NCBI GenBank assembly: GCA_030693065.1
Contig: JAUYBL010000029.1
Coordinates: forward strand, 62,001 to 126,000
DNA length: 64,000 bases
Direction: 5' to 3'
Source: Methylococcaceae bacterium
GTDB taxonomy: Bacteria; Pseudomonadota; Gammaproteobacteria; Methylococcales; Methylomonadaceae
Made by a program: the position numbers and the translations under genes. Numbering within the stretch: position 1 is the stretch's first letter; each line of letters starts with the position of its first letter. Positions 18,377-27,971 of the stretch are shown piece after piece. The notes below the pieces were generated by a model. It did not search any database. It had not been told where the DNA came from and saw only the letters and a list, made by a program, of their open reading frames with translations.

Positions 18377-18501
18377 CCGGGATCTTGTTAGATTATATTT
18401 AAGTGATACAGATGAAGGGGTGAACAGAGCTTTCCTGTCCACCGTTTGGGATGTGGGACCAAATTCCTAGGAGTACACATTCCAAGACCTTAAGCGCCGA
18501 G

Positions 18502-18798
18502 TTAGTATCTATCCAACCAAATGGCAGGGTCTCTACTGCCGTGAAATACAGCTAAGACTACAATACGATGTTCCTCAGCTCGAAAATACACGCTGTATGG
18601 AAAACGATTGGCTACAACACGTCGAATGTCCTTACGAACAATCGTAAACTGGAAAGGATTTTCAGAAGCCAGCGATAAGCATCGCTCAATCTCAAATATG
18701 AAATCATGCGCTAGCCCCAACCTCTTATTTTCATACCATGCACTTGCCTCGATGAACTCTGCACTCGCGGCACGATGAAATGCTATGGGTAGGCTCAT
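18502..18798 (-). CDS. ParE/RelE-superfamily toxin
   Basis: A 98-residue protein with the ParE-type fold signature: FHRAASAEFIEASAWYE at the N-terminus, IRRVVANRFPYSVYFR in the middle and the terminal HGSRDPAIW. The family includes gyrase poisons (ParE) and ribosome-dependent mRNA interferases (RelE); the AxxEFIEAxxWYE opening fits the ParE side better. Its start overlaps the stop of the upstream antitoxin by 4 bp. Confidence 0.88.
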   Translation of the reverse strand: MSLPIAFHRAASAEFIEASAWYENKRLGLAHDFIFEIERCLSLASENPFQFTIVRKDIRRVVANRFPYSVYFRAEEHRIVVLAVFHGSRDPAIWLDRY

Positions 18799-19022
18799 TG
18801 CCTGATTCTGGAAATAGCCTCTGCTTTCACTTCGCTCCAGGAAACAACATCGTCAAGATTCGCCAGATGATTTTCGAGGCGGCGGTCGAGTTCTGTTGTC
18901 TGTGCCTCGGTCAAGGATGGTGCTTTGCCGCGACTAACGATACCATCCCAGATTGCCTCAACCAGTTCGATCTGCTCATCAATTTCGAGCACACTTGCTT
19001 GCTGTAAAAGTTGTGTATTCAT
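18795..19022 (-). CDS. Addiction-module antitoxin of the short helical (TIGR02574-like) type
   Basis: A 75-residue protein with ELVEAIWDGI near residue 20 and LTEAQTTELDRRL near residue 37, the pattern of the short helical antitoxins paired with ParE/RelE toxins. It precedes the toxin on the minus strand with an ATGA overlap. These antitoxins usually lack an obvious DNA-binding domain, which fits the absence of a clear operator upstream. Confidence 0.85.
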   Translation of the reverse strand: MNTQLLQQASVLEIDEQIELVEAIWDGIVSRGKAPSLTEAQTTELDRRLENHLANLDDVVSWSEVKAEAISRIRQ

Positions 19023-19139
19023 AATCTGATCCTCATTCAGAGTCGTGAAGTAATTCTAGCGTGTATCGCTTTTTGATGCCTAGCTATAACTCACCGTGGA
19101 AGTCATGGATTGCCTGCTGGCCGAACCCATCCTAAAGAA

Positions 19140-20261
19140 TTAATTTTTCTTACTGCATAAACCTAAAGCCAATTCGGCTTTAGGTTTAAAGAGATGGATG
19201 AGACTACCGTTATCAAGTGACTCTTCAAGTAAATCAAATAATTCCGTATCCAGAATCAGTTCCTTCAGAGATTGAGCACCCGATTTCTCCTTTATAAGTG
19301 CAAAGTCTTCAGCAAAAGACTGTTCAATTTGCTGAATGGCAATGCTCAATAAAGTCCATCCATCAGCTCTAGCTTTTTTCTTTGCAATGCCTAGCAATGC
19401 GCGCAATAAGCGATTAAAAGCGACGTATGCCAGCTCAGGTTTTGAAAGGAAGAGTACTCGAACGCCGCCTTTTTTTGTAGGCTCTTCGAGAATATCAAAA
19501 AACTCAGAAGCCAAGATTATTTCCTTAAGGGTTTTGTATCCATATCTGTTTTTTATTTGATCCATCTCTTCAGGCAAAATTCGTCGGATTTCCGGACCAG
19601 CCACACTCAATAATGTCCACCCATCTAATCTTGGCTTCTGGATAGAAATATTCAGTAGCAAAGAGATCAGTGGGCTTTGTTGAAGGAAAGACAATTCAAT
19701 CTGCTTTATGCCTTCATCAGAACTAAGATAATCAGCACTTAATCTTCTGCTCTCATTGAGGTCATCTATTAACGATTTTAGATAATCATATTCAGGGATA
19801 AGTTTTTCTCGTTGCTCGTCAAGGTAACGCTCGGTCTCCAAACAGCTATCAATAGATTCTGAATTAAATCGCGGTAACAGGTGGTGAATTAAATCATTAC
19901 GATCATCAACCAGCGATTTCAAAGCTTGTTTTTTGCTCTCGTAAAAATGGGAATCTGCGTTCACATTGAATGAAAATGAGAAATATGGCTCCTTAAGTTC
20001 AGGCGATGTTTGGCTAGACTCTTCAATACCTAAGAAAGTGTTATCAACAAATTTTCCGACTAAACTCCCCATCGTTTGCTTGTGAACTGCCGATGCTTGT
20101 CGCTCAAGAATGTCATTTAATTCGCTCATATGGCCAGATAACCGACCATTTGTTATTAAGTGTTTGAGCATGAGTTCTATTTTCTGAAAATTCAGCAAAT
20201 TTCTGCCAATCTTTCGGAAAACTTCATCACGCGCTTTGATAAGGTTCTGTTCTGCGTCCAT
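19140..20261 (-). CDS. HEPN-like protein with two C-terminal OST-HTH/LOTUS domains
   Basis: About 373 residues. The numbering here counts from an ATG at 20270; the ATG at 20261 is equally possible. The N-terminal helical region (1-180) contains RNDLIHH at residues 124-130, matching the RNxxxH motif of HEPN ribonucleases. Two homologous domains follow: 216-277 begins DGWTLLSVAGPEI and 303-364 begins DGWTLLSIAIQQI. Both fit the OST-HTH/LOTUS pattern, in which DGW, a helix and a YG/G-x-x-(S/T)LKE-type segment precede FD(I/L)LEE. LOTUS domains bind RNA. The gene is adjacent to two toxin-antitoxin modules. An RNA-targeting defence or stress function is inferred, not shown. Confidence 0.72.
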   Translation of the reverse strand: MDAEQNLIKARDEVFRKIGRNLLNFQKIELMLKHLITNGRLSGHMSELNDILERQASAVHKQTMGSLVGKFVDNTFLGIEESSQTSPELKEPYFSFSFNVNADSHFYESKKQALKSLVDDRNDLIHHLLPRFNSESIDSCLETERYLDEQREKLIPEYDYLKSLIDDLNESRRLSADYLSSDEGIKQIELSFLQQSPLISLLLNISIQKPRLDGWTLLSVAGPEIRRILPEEMDQIKNRYGYKTLKEIILASEFFDILEEPTKKGGVRVLFLSKPELAYVAFNRLLRALLGIAKKKARADGWTLLSIAIQQIEQSFAEDFALIKEKSGAQSLKELILDTELFDLLEESLDNGSLIHLFKPKAELALGLCSKKN

Positions 20262-20343
20262 AGTCTGCATGTTTCTCTACCAAAAATTTAATTCTAATCG
20301 AGTATAGCTAACGCCTTAAGCTTGGGATGTGTAGTTAACAATT

Positions 20344-23300
20344 TTACTGCCTGGTAAGACGCTCATAATCAGATTTCGGCAACACATAAACAGGGCTGGC
20401 TGAGATTGGAAAATTTGCATTTCCGGAAGCGTCGACCTGCAGCTCCTGGCTGTGCCCCACCACATCCACCAACAGCCAAGCTTTACCCGGATCAAGCTTA
20501 GGCTGCCAATTACTATGCACCTCATCGGTCCGCCAAATCATAAATGTGTCGCCGAAGTAAGCCGCCTGAATATTGGCGTCTTTGGTATCGAAAGCTTGAT
20601 ATGGCAAGCCGTCGATTAAGGCGCTGGCTGTATACATGGCCGCCTCGCCGGGCTTGTGGCCCATGGAGTAATCCCAAATCCGGCCATAAGCCAGGTCGTA
20701 TTCGTGGCCTATGCAAAAAGCCAGCCCCAGGTAGTCGCTGCGGCTGTTAACCCAGGCGATTATTTTCGCGACTTGTTCGGCCTGCCAGCGGCGCCCGGTC
20801 AGGCCGTGCATGGCTTTGGCGCCGGTTTCGCCTAGCCAGAACGGCAAGGTGTTTTTTCTGCCCAGGCTGGCGTAAGTGGCCAGCACGCCGCGCTCGTCCT
20901 CATTTGAGCCGTTGCCGAGCGGACCTCCAAAGCGCGGCGATTGCTGCGGATAGGCGTGGACGTCCCAGGCATCTTGATATTTATCCAAGCCCAGCTGTAA
21001 GACCTGTTTGAACCAATCGCCTTCGCCCGGTCGCACCAGACTACCCCCGAGGTAATGGGCGTCGCTGCGAGCTTTATGTGCCTGTTCATATTCCCATTTG
21101 GCCCGCTCGACCCAATGCGCGGGCTCGCGGAGCTTTTGCCATTCCGGCTCGTGACGAATATCGATTTCGTTGGTGGCTTTAAAAAAACGGGTAAATTCTG
21201 CGGCCGTGTTGATGAATTTCTGGCCATCAGCGGGATTGTCGTTGAGCCAGGAACTATCGCCGGAAGAGTCGGCAAAGAAGACCAAGCCGCGTTGTTTTGC
21301 TTGCTGCCACTGTGGTTGGTACTGCGGATCGAAACCTGGATAGCTGCCAACGGTTTTATATATCCCCATTCGCTCCAGCCAGTCGAAATAGCCGCCTGCT
21401 TGCTGAAAACTCTTGTCGCCATCGGCCATGGCGTAATAGTCGTTGTTCCAGAGTTTTTTCTTAGCCAGTCGCTGCTTTTGCTCGGCGACTCCGCGCACGA
21501 CCGAGAAGCCGTCGGCGGGATAGTGCATGATCAATTTGCCGTCAGTGGTGAACAAGGATGGATAAATCGCGTAATAGCCGGCGTCGGCGATTTTGCCGAA
21601 GTCTGCTTCAACTTGGCCGGGAAACAGACCGCTGAGTTCTTTTACCGCAACCTCGTTGCCACTGTAGTCGACCAGACGTAAGCGCAGTTTCGCCGGAAAG
21701 CGTGGCAGCGGCGCAGGTAAGCCGGTTTCTTCCAAAATAGGATGCCAGCGCATGTCGACTTTTAGCTTGAGTGCATCGCCCGGATGCGGCAGATTGGCAG
21801 GAGCATCAACAAAAATCACCGGCCGCAATTTGGCGGCGATACTGTTAAGCGCGAGATCGGCGCTTGGATCGGTCACTTGGGTTTTAATCGATTCCAGCGG
21901 ATGGCCTGCCGGATCGGTAAACAATCCTGAAAATTGAAAGCGCAGGCCTTGATCATGTTGCATGACCAGTTTGACCAGCAGGCTGTGCCAGCCTGGGTTT
22001 AAATTAAGTGCGGCAACTTGCGGCGCTTCAGTTTTATCCGACAACGCGGTTGCTACTAGGCCTTCGGTAGTCAAACCGTGAAGTAAGGTTTTTATTTTCT
22101 CGCCAGCAGTGCTGAACCCGGCCGATGGATTTTGATCGTCAGTCAGCTTGAATGGTTGCCCATCCAGCCATCCAGCGGTTTTGATGCCGGATTGTTGCAG
22201 ATGCAGCAGCGCCTGAGTGGCTTGGTCGGCATGCAAATAAAGCTGGGCATAACCGCTGCCGCGCGACCAACCGTAACTATGCCGGGTGCTAGACTCGATA
22301 ACTGCGACGCCATTAGCTTGGGTCGGTGCGATCTGCCAGCTCCGCATTTCCCCACCCATCATTTGCAGACTAAGGTAGGGCTGGTTGGGATTAGGCCGTA
22401 GCACGGTTTCGGTATCAAGCCCTTGTATCGAAACGCCCGCTAAGCCATCTTGCAAGCCACCGACCAGCCATGCTTCCGGCACACCCGCCGTTAACGGTTT
22501 GGCGGCATCACCTTGGACGGCTGACGGTGTGGGCATTGAGCCGAATTTGTCGGGATCGGTCAGAAATTTAGCCACATCCGCTTCGCTTTTAGGCGTGGTT
22601 AAAACCCCGAGTATGTCGTAATGATCGTCGGTCATCACTGCGGCAGGCAATGCAGGGAAATTCAAATTGGTAGCCAAGGCTTCAGCATCCGGTCCGATCA
22701 AATAGGATACCGGCAGCTTGTCGTAGTTTGCTCGAGCGGCATCGGTAGCCAGTCCGCGAAACAGCATTTCATCCTGGTCGCCTTTGCCGTCAAGCACAAG
22801 CAGGCGCTGCTGGGCATTTGGCACTGCCTTGGTCAATGCCAGAAAACGATTCCGCGCCTGGGCCTGTTCGGCGCTCATCCAGTCACCCAGCGGGGTTTCC
22901 AGTTTCAGCAAAAATGCGTCAAAGACTTTGGCGCCATCAGCCTTGCCGGTGTTGTTGATTTCCAGCCAGCGATCGCCCGGCAACACGGTGACGGTAGTTG
23001 GCGATTGCAGCCATTGATATTCCCACGGCGAAGTGTTGGTCAGAGCAAAATCGCCGCGTGTCGCCAGCTGTTCCGACTGACTTCCGGCCTTGACTGTAAA
23101 GTGTTGCGTAACCTGAGACACCTCACCGCCGCTTTTGTAGCGGACAAACACGCGGTACTGTCCGGGCACAATCGCCGGAATCAGTTCAAAACGAAAATTG
23201 GCATCCCAACTGCCAAAACCCTGATGAAAAACCTGCACTTCATCTTTTTCGATCAGCACAGATTCAGCACCAGGACCGGCAATGACAGTGCCGAGCTGCA

Positions 23301-23967
23301 CTTGCAGGCTGTTATCTTTTTCGGCGGCGGCAAAAGCCGGTGCCTTGCCCAAATCCAGCAGCACCAGCGGTTTGTCTGCCGACCCGGTTGCAGGCAGCGC
23401 GGCCAATGGCGGTGCCAGCAGAAAAGCGTCAAAAACCTTGGCGTCATGCCCCGCTCCGCTATCGCGCACCTCGATGACGGCATCGTCAGCCTTTAGATTG
23501 ACCGGCACTTCGGCAGCTATCCAGGCATATTCCCAGCCCTTGGGTTTCATAACCATGGTGCCGCGCAATTCTAACTTGCCTGCATCAGGCCCCGCCCATA
23601 CTTCGAAAGTCTGCACGCAGACATTAGGATCCCCGCCCTGCCGCCAGCGCGCCCAAAAAGTGTAGGCTTTAGTCGGAAGGCCCGATTTAAGCTTGAAGCG
23701 AAAATTAACTTTCCAATTGCCGAAGCCGGGATGCAACGAGCTGATTTCATCCTTGTCGGTCTGAATCGAAGCATCGCCCTCATGCCCGGAAACTTCCCCG
23801 CTAACTACTCGCATGATTTTGTCATCAATACCAACCGACGGCGACACGTTGCCAAGTTCAAGCAGTAACGCGGGATTTTCAACGGTACTTTTAATCGGCA
23901 ATCCCGATAATTCAGCGGCTTGCACCAACTGCACAGCGAAAAAAAACAGGGGCAACAATAGCTTCAT
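20344..23967 (-). CDS. Large secreted protein with tandem beta-sandwich repeats and a GH-A-like catalytic region
   Basis: The 1207-residue protein starts with a signal peptide (MKLLLPLFFFAVQLVQA). Two homologous segments at about 30-195 and 205-365 share the pattern LLxLG, KDEIxxxHxGFGxW, NFRF and KVFDAFLL, and probably form carbohydrate-binding-like beta sandwiches. The C-terminal third resembles a TIM-barrel hydrolase of clan GH-A: ATNEID (Asn933-Glu934) fits the acid/base, WDVHAYP follows, and WLGETGA (Glu1047) fits the nucleophile. It lies 3 kb beyond the exopolysaccharide locus and could act on a polysaccharide. The exact family is not recognised. Confidence 0.7.
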   Translation of the reverse strand: MKLLLPLFFFAVQLVQAAELSGLPIKSTVENPALLLELGNVSPSVGIDDKIMRVVSGEVSGHEGDASIQTDKDEISSLHPGFGNWKVNFRFKLKSGLPTKAYTFWARWRQGGDPNVCVQTFEVWAGPDAGKLELRGTMVMKPKGWEYAWIAAEVPVNLKADDAVIEVRDSGAGHDAKVFDAFLLAPPLAALPATGSADKPLVLLDLGKAPAFAAAEKDNSLQVQLGTVIAGPGAESVLIEKDEVQVFHQGFGSWDANFRFELIPAIVPGQYRVFVRYKSGGEVSQVTQHFTVKAGSQSEQLATRGDFALTNTSPWEYQWLQSPTTVTVLPGDRWLEINNTGKADGAKVFDAFLLKLETPLGDWMSAEQAQARNRFLALTKAVPNAQQRLLVLDGKGDQDEMLFRGLATDAARANYDKLPVSYLIGPDAEALATNLNFPALPAAVMTDDHYDILGVLTTPKSEADVAKFLTDPDKFGSMPTPSAVQGDAAKPLTAGVPEAWLVGGLQDGLAGVSIQGLDTETVLRPNPNQPYLSLQMMGGEMRSWQIAPTQANGVAVIESSTRHSYGWSRGSGYAQLYLHADQATQALLHLQQSGIKTAGWLDGQPFKLTDDQNPSAGFSTAGEKIKTLLHGLTTEGLVATALSDKTEAPQVAALNLNPGWHSLLVKLVMQHDQGLRFQFSGLFTDPAGHPLESIKTQVTDPSADLALNSIAAKLRPVIFVDAPANLPHPGDALKLKVDMRWHPILEETGLPAPLPRFPAKLRLRLVDYSGNEVAVKELSGLFPGQVEADFGKIADAGYYAIYPSLFTTDGKLIMHYPADGFSVVRGVAEQKQRLAKKKLWNNDYYAMADGDKSFQQAGGYFDWLERMGIYKTVGSYPGFDPQYQPQWQQAKQRGLVFFADSSGDSSWLNDNPADGQKFINTAAEFTRFFKATNEIDIRHEPEWQKLREPAHWVERAKWEYEQAHKARSDAHYLGGSLVRPGEGDWFKQVLQLGLDKYQDAWDVHAYPQQSPRFGGPLGNGSNEDERGVLATYASLGRKNTLPFWLGETGAKAMHGLTGRRWQAEQVAKIIAWVNSRSDYLGLAFCIGHEYDLAYGRIWDYSMGHKPGEAAMYTASALIDGLPYQAFDTKDANIQAAYFGDTFMIWRTDEVHSNWQPKLDPGKAWLLVDVVGHSQELQVDASGNANFPISASPVYVLPKSDYERLTRQ

Positions 23968-24199
23968 AACTTAACAAAACAGGGTGAGGGGATAAGCGAA
24001 TACGCTCGAGACAGGCTAAGCGATACAAAACAAAGTGTGTATCATAGCGACTGCTCATTCAGGCTAGCCAGCGGCAAACCGGATATATTAGATCTGCGTT
24101 TGGGTTTTTCGCTGTCTTAGAAAAAATTTCCAAACGGCGCGGCACCGCCATAAGTTTATTGAAGAACAGATTATTTTTGACGCTCAACCACGGACATCA

Positions 24200-25747
24200 A
24201 TGAAAGCCTTTATTACCCAGACAATTCAAAAATTTTTCAAAAAATCGGATTTATCAGATAGCTGGTATACATCCATTTTTAGCAGAATGAAGCTGCAAAA
24301 TTTTTTATCGTTAAAATCCCTGATCGTTTTGGGCTTTGTAATTGCTGTTATTCCGCTGTTTTTGGCGGTCATGTACGCCGCTTTTGGTATGCGCGAAACG
24401 TCTGCATTGGGCAGGACTATTAATTCGCAAGTCTTTGAGCAAACCAAAACCATACGGTTGGTATTGCAAAAAACCTCCGACATTGAGCGCAAGGCAAGAT
24501 TATTCGTGTTGTTGTCTGACCCTGCGTTGCGCCAGCCTTATGAACAACAATCGTATGAAACCACTCGGGCTTCATTCAAACAAGCATTAAGTGAATTACT
24601 TAAACTGCATGTCGACAACAAAATCGCGCTGCTGGTTAACGAGTTATCGGAAAAAGAAAATCTGATTTATCAACAAATCATCAATTCGGCAAATGAGAAC
24701 AATCTTAAATTGCCCGTCGATGAAGCCTTTCAAGGCTTACGCGAATCGTCCGCTGAACTTGCGCGCGAATTTGAAAACCATGTCGATCATGAATTCAATG
24801 AATTGCGCCAGGAATCGGAAGCCCTGGAACAAGGCCTACTTGTTAAAGGCGCAGTGCTGCTGGTGATTTCATTTATTTTTATTGTCATTCTGCTGGCCGT
24901 TCTGTCTCGATCATTACGGCAACTGGACACTTCGATTCGCCGTTTGGGTTCTGGGGAACTCGAAGAACCCGTCGTAGTTACCGGCCCGGCCGACCTTCGC
25001 TATCTGGGTGATCGCCTGGAATGGCTGCGCACGCATCTAATGGAGCTGGAACTATCTAAGCAGCAGTTTATGCATAATGTCGCACTTGAAATCGAAGCGC
25101 CGCTGGCCAATATTCGTGAAGGTGCGAAGCTGCTGGTTAATGAAACCGGCGAGGCACCGAATAACGCGCAACAAGACATCGCACGGCTATTAAGCGCCAA
25201 TGTTGAAAAGCTGAAAACAGTATCCGAGGAATTGGTCCGCTACAGTCAGATCAACTCGAAACCGGCAAGGAAACGCAAGGAAACCGTTAATATGCAGGCC
25301 TTGCTTGAGTCCGTTATCGAGGAGTTTCAATCGCAACTGCAAGCCAAATCGATTACCCTGAAAAAGCTGCTCAGACCGGTGGAAATTTCCGGTGTCCATG
25401 AGCAGTTGCGAAACATCATCGAGCAGTTGCTGTCGAATGCGGTGAAATATTCACCCGCAAACGGCGAAATCCGCATCATGTTGCGCAGTTCTGGCACGCA
25501 AATGGAATTGGAAGTTGAAGACGAAGGCCCAGGTATCGCCCCTGATGAACGTGCGCATGTATTTGAGCCCTTTTACCGTGGTAAAGATACCCAATCCGGC
25601 AATAATGGTAACGGTCCCGGCTTAGGCCTGGCTATTGTCAGAGAGTATGTTGCCAACCATCAGGGTAACGTCGATATTATTGACGCCCGACAAGATCAAG
25701 ATGGCGCCCGATTACGTGTGCAACTGCCGCTATCGGGTATAGCCTGA
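24200..25747 (+). CDS. GlrK/QseE-like sensor kinase lacking the phospho-accepting His
   Basis: A 515-residue membrane kinase with helices at about 41-62 and 216-236, a periplasmic helical sensor between them and a HAMP-like region after 238. The dimerisation box reads ALEIEAPLANIREG at 295-308: by alignment with SHELKTPLASLREG, Leu296 (codon CTT at 25085-25087) replaces the phosphorylated His. The ATPase domain is intact, with N box NAVKYSP, G1 VEDEGPGIAP and G2 GPGLGLAIV. It is first in an operon with a QseG-like lipoprotein, an intact kinase and an OmpR-type regulator. It is probably a pseudokinase or allosteric partner. Confidence 0.85.
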   Translation: MKAFITQTIQKFFKKSDLSDSWYTSIFSRMKLQNFLSLKSLIVLGFVIAVIPLFLAVMYAAFGMRETSALGRTINSQVFEQTKTIRLVLQKTSDIERKARLFVLLSDPALRQPYEQQSYETTRASFKQALSELLKLHVDNKIALLVNELSEKENLIYQQIINSANENNLKLPVDEAFQGLRESSAELAREFENHVDHEFNELRQESEALEQGLLVKGAVLLVISFIFIVILLAVLSRSLRQLDTSIRRLGSGELEEPVVVTGPADLRYLGDRLEWLRTHLMELELSKQQFMHNVALEIEAPLANIREGAKLLVNETGEAPNNAQQDIARLLSANVEKLKTVSEELVRYSQINSKPARKRKETVNMQALLESVIEEFQSQLQAKSITLKKLLRPVEISGVHEQLRNIIEQLLSNAVKYSPANGEIRIMLRSSGTQMELEVEDEGPGIAPDERAHVFEPFYRGKDTQSGNNGNGPGLGLAIVREYVANHQGNVDIIDARQDQDGARLRVQLPLSGIA

Positions 25748-25787
25748 AACATTTGAACTCATTTTCTCTAACCCGTTATTACACTCT

Positions 25788-26336
25788 ATGCAAAAAATCA
25801 GCTTGGCGTTGACCCTTTTACTACTAACGGGTTGTGCCCATTACGATTATGATTGGAATCAAGGCGCAGGCTCTTACAACGATTCGTATGTGACCTCAGA
25901 CTTTGATGAGCTACTTGGTTTCGGCGCCAACATGGCGCAAATTTCGCCGACTTCGCGGACTGAAGTCTGTCACACATTAATCAAAAGCAAAAATGGCGGG
26001 CCGGGGGTGCAATTACACCTGTTACTGGGTCGATTACATTCCGATTCTTGTGGCGATATTAATAAGATTCTCGATAGCGTCCGCGCTATCCACATCACCG
26101 ATGAGCGGATGCAAAAATTAGTGTCCATTCACACGGAAGCTTTAAAACGTCTAAATAATCAATCAAGAAAACTCGGCTCTTTCGAACGCAAGCAAAAAAC
26201 AGTGCAAAGTGTACTTGAATCGAAAGAACCGCCTGTTTCCGGATCAAAGAAGGATGAAAACCGCCTGCTGCGAGAAAAGTTGGAGGCCATCAGGGCCATG
26301 GAAAAACAGCTGGATGAAAGCGGCGACGCCAAATAA
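25788..26336 (+). CDS. QseG-like outer-membrane lipoprotein
   Basis: A 182-residue protein with lipoprotein signal MQKISLALTLLLLTGC (Cys16), followed by a Tyr/Asp-rich segment and a long helical C-terminus. In enterobacteria qseG sits between the kinase gene glrK(qseE) and its regulator and activates the kinase; here the lipoprotein likewise directly follows a GlrK-like gene, and similarity is mainly positional plus length. Two Cys (CHTLIKS, SDSCGDI) could form a disulfide. It probably acts as a periplasmic or outer-membrane co-sensor for one of the two kinases. Confidence 0.68.
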   Translation: MQKISLALTLLLLTGCAHYDYDWNQGAGSYNDSYVTSDFDELLGFGANMAQISPTSRTEVCHTLIKSKNGGPGVQLHLLLGRLHSDSCGDINKILDSVRAIHITDERMQKLVSIHTEALKRLNNQSRKLGSFERKQKTVQSVLESKEPPVSGSKKDENRLLREKLEAIRAMEKQLDESGDAK

Positions 26337-26341
26337 CCTGC

Positions 26342-27952
26342 ATGTTTCGTTTCCGATTAGCTGTTGTTATTGTTGTTTCGTTCGGGTTTGTCTTGGTATT
26401 AGGCATTGCCTTGTACTGGGGATCCAATCAGGTTGATAAGTATTTTCAGCGCAGCCAAGCGGCGTATGAGTCTTTTGATCATTACGAACGTTTATCCCAA
26501 GAAGCTTATCGACACTTTAAACAACGGATGGATAGGCTGATAACAAACAGCCCAACGGCAGAAACCGGCGTGGAATCCTCCAAACAACGCCTTTACGAAG
26601 CAATGCAGGCACTGCGCGATAACGCCGTAAAATCTTCAACCCCAGAAGCTGAAGTTGATCCTGACAAAGCCGCCGAGCTGGAAAGAGTTGCTCATTTCAC
26701 TGCATTTTTAGATGCCAGCGAATATCGGTTCGACGAAATCGAAAAGTTACGTCAAGAAGGTAAGCTGGAACTGGCGGTGCAAGCGCTATCGACATTCTCG
26801 GAAGAAGAAATCGATGGCAAATTTCAGCCGCTGATTGATACGGCCATTAGCGCTGAACGAGACAAAGCAGGCAAAGCCAAGCAAGAACTTGAAGAGTTGG
26901 TTGCAAGGTCGCGTTGGATCGCCATTTTGGCATCCCTGGCTGCCGCCGTGTTTAGTATCAGCTCAGGCATATTATTGTTGCGCGGCGTCAGAAAACCTAT
27001 CGACGTGTTGCTGCAGGGTACCGACGAGATTGCTTCCGGCAATTTGGATCATCGTATCTCACTGGAGACCCGCGATGAATTCGCCTATCTCGCCAGTCAT
27101 TTTAATGACATGGCTCAAGAACTGGCACTTCAGCAAACCAAACTGCGCGAAGGCCGCGCCGTACTGGAAAAACGAGTGGCGGAGCGGACTTTCGAACTGC
27201 ATGATTTAAATGATGAATTAAAACGCATGGACAATGCGCGGCGCGAATTTTTAGCCGACATCAGTCACGAACTACGCACCCCAATTACTGTCATCCGAGG
27301 CGAGGCAGAAGTCACGTTACGAGGCCAGGATAGAGACACAGCTGAGTATAAAGATTCGTTGCAACGCATCGTCGAATTGTCGATGCAACTGGGTCAATAC
27401 GTGAACGATTTAATGTTTATTGCCCGCTCAGAAACGGCCAACTTCCAATTTAATTGGGGCAGTGTCAATCTGACCGACATTGTGACCAGCGCAGTTGAAG
27501 ATTTTCAAGTCATGGCCGAGGAAAGCAAGATTGCCGTGACTTTAAATGCACCCCCGGAACCGATCTGGGTGCGGGGCGACAAGCAGCGGCTTCGGCAAGT
27601 GCTATTTATTCTGGGCGATAATGCCTGCCGATATTCCATCCCAGGCGGACGCATCACCGTCTCTTTAGGACTGGAGGCTAGCGAAGTAAAGATCAGTCTA
27701 ACCGACCAAGGCATAGGCATTCCTAGCCAAGATTTGGAACGCATTTTTGAACGCAACTTTCGTAGCGATAATGCCCAGCATGCGCATGACGACGGTTCTG
27801 GCTTGGGTTTGCCAATGGCCAAGTCAATCATTAAGGCTCACGACGGAATCATCACGGTAAGCAGCGCTGAAAATGTAGGCTCAACATTTACTCTCATATT
27901 GCCGCTACTGCCAAAAGAGCAAGATAACGAGCAGAGAAATAACAACGACTAA
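26342..27952 (+). CDS. Sensor histidine kinase
   Basis: A 536-residue kinase: membrane helix at 5-25, a predicted periplasmic helical sensor to about 190, second helix at 192-214, HAMP at 215-268 and a short coiled coil. The H box FLADISHELRTP has the phospho-accepting His at 309. The N box reads GDNACRYS, which is a Cys variant of the usual NAxK(Y/F)S. G boxes TDQGIGIP and GSGLGLPMAKSI are complete. It is followed 19 bp later by an OmpR-type regulator, its likely partner. It begins 5 bp after the lipoprotein stop. Confidence 0.93.
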   Translation: MFRFRLAVVIVVSFGFVLVLGIALYWGSNQVDKYFQRSQAAYESFDHYERLSQEAYRHFKQRMDRLITNSPTAETGVESSKQRLYEAMQALRDNAVKSSTPEAEVDPDKAAELERVAHFTAFLDASEYRFDEIEKLRQEGKLELAVQALSTFSEEEIDGKFQPLIDTAISAERDKAGKAKQELEELVARSRWIAILASLAAAVFSISSGILLLRGVRKPIDVLLQGTDEIASGNLDHRISLETRDEFAYLASHFNDMAQELALQQTKLREGRAVLEKRVAERTFELHDLNDELKRMDNARREFLADISHELRTPITVIRGEAEVTLRGQDRDTAEYKDSLQRIVELSMQLGQYVNDLMFIARSETANFQFNWGSVNLTDIVTSAVEDFQVMAEESKIAVTLNAPPEPIWVRGDKQRLRQVLFILGDNACRYSIPGGRITVSLGLEASEVKISLTDQGIGIPSQDLERIFERNFRSDNAQHAHDDGSGLGLPMAKSIIKAHDGIITVSSAENVGSTFTLILPLLPKEQDNEQRNNND

Positions 27953-27971
27953 ACCAATAGGTATCAACTAA

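Noticed and set aside
18377-18501. Possible small RNA or regulatory element between the two toxin-antitoxin modules
   Set aside because: I found no convincing hairpin with T-run or promoter pair in this gap.
22621-23496. 291-codon open frame on the plus strand
   Set aside because: It lies antisense to the 1207-residue secreted protein, has no recognisable domain, and its composition looks like a shadow of the real gene.
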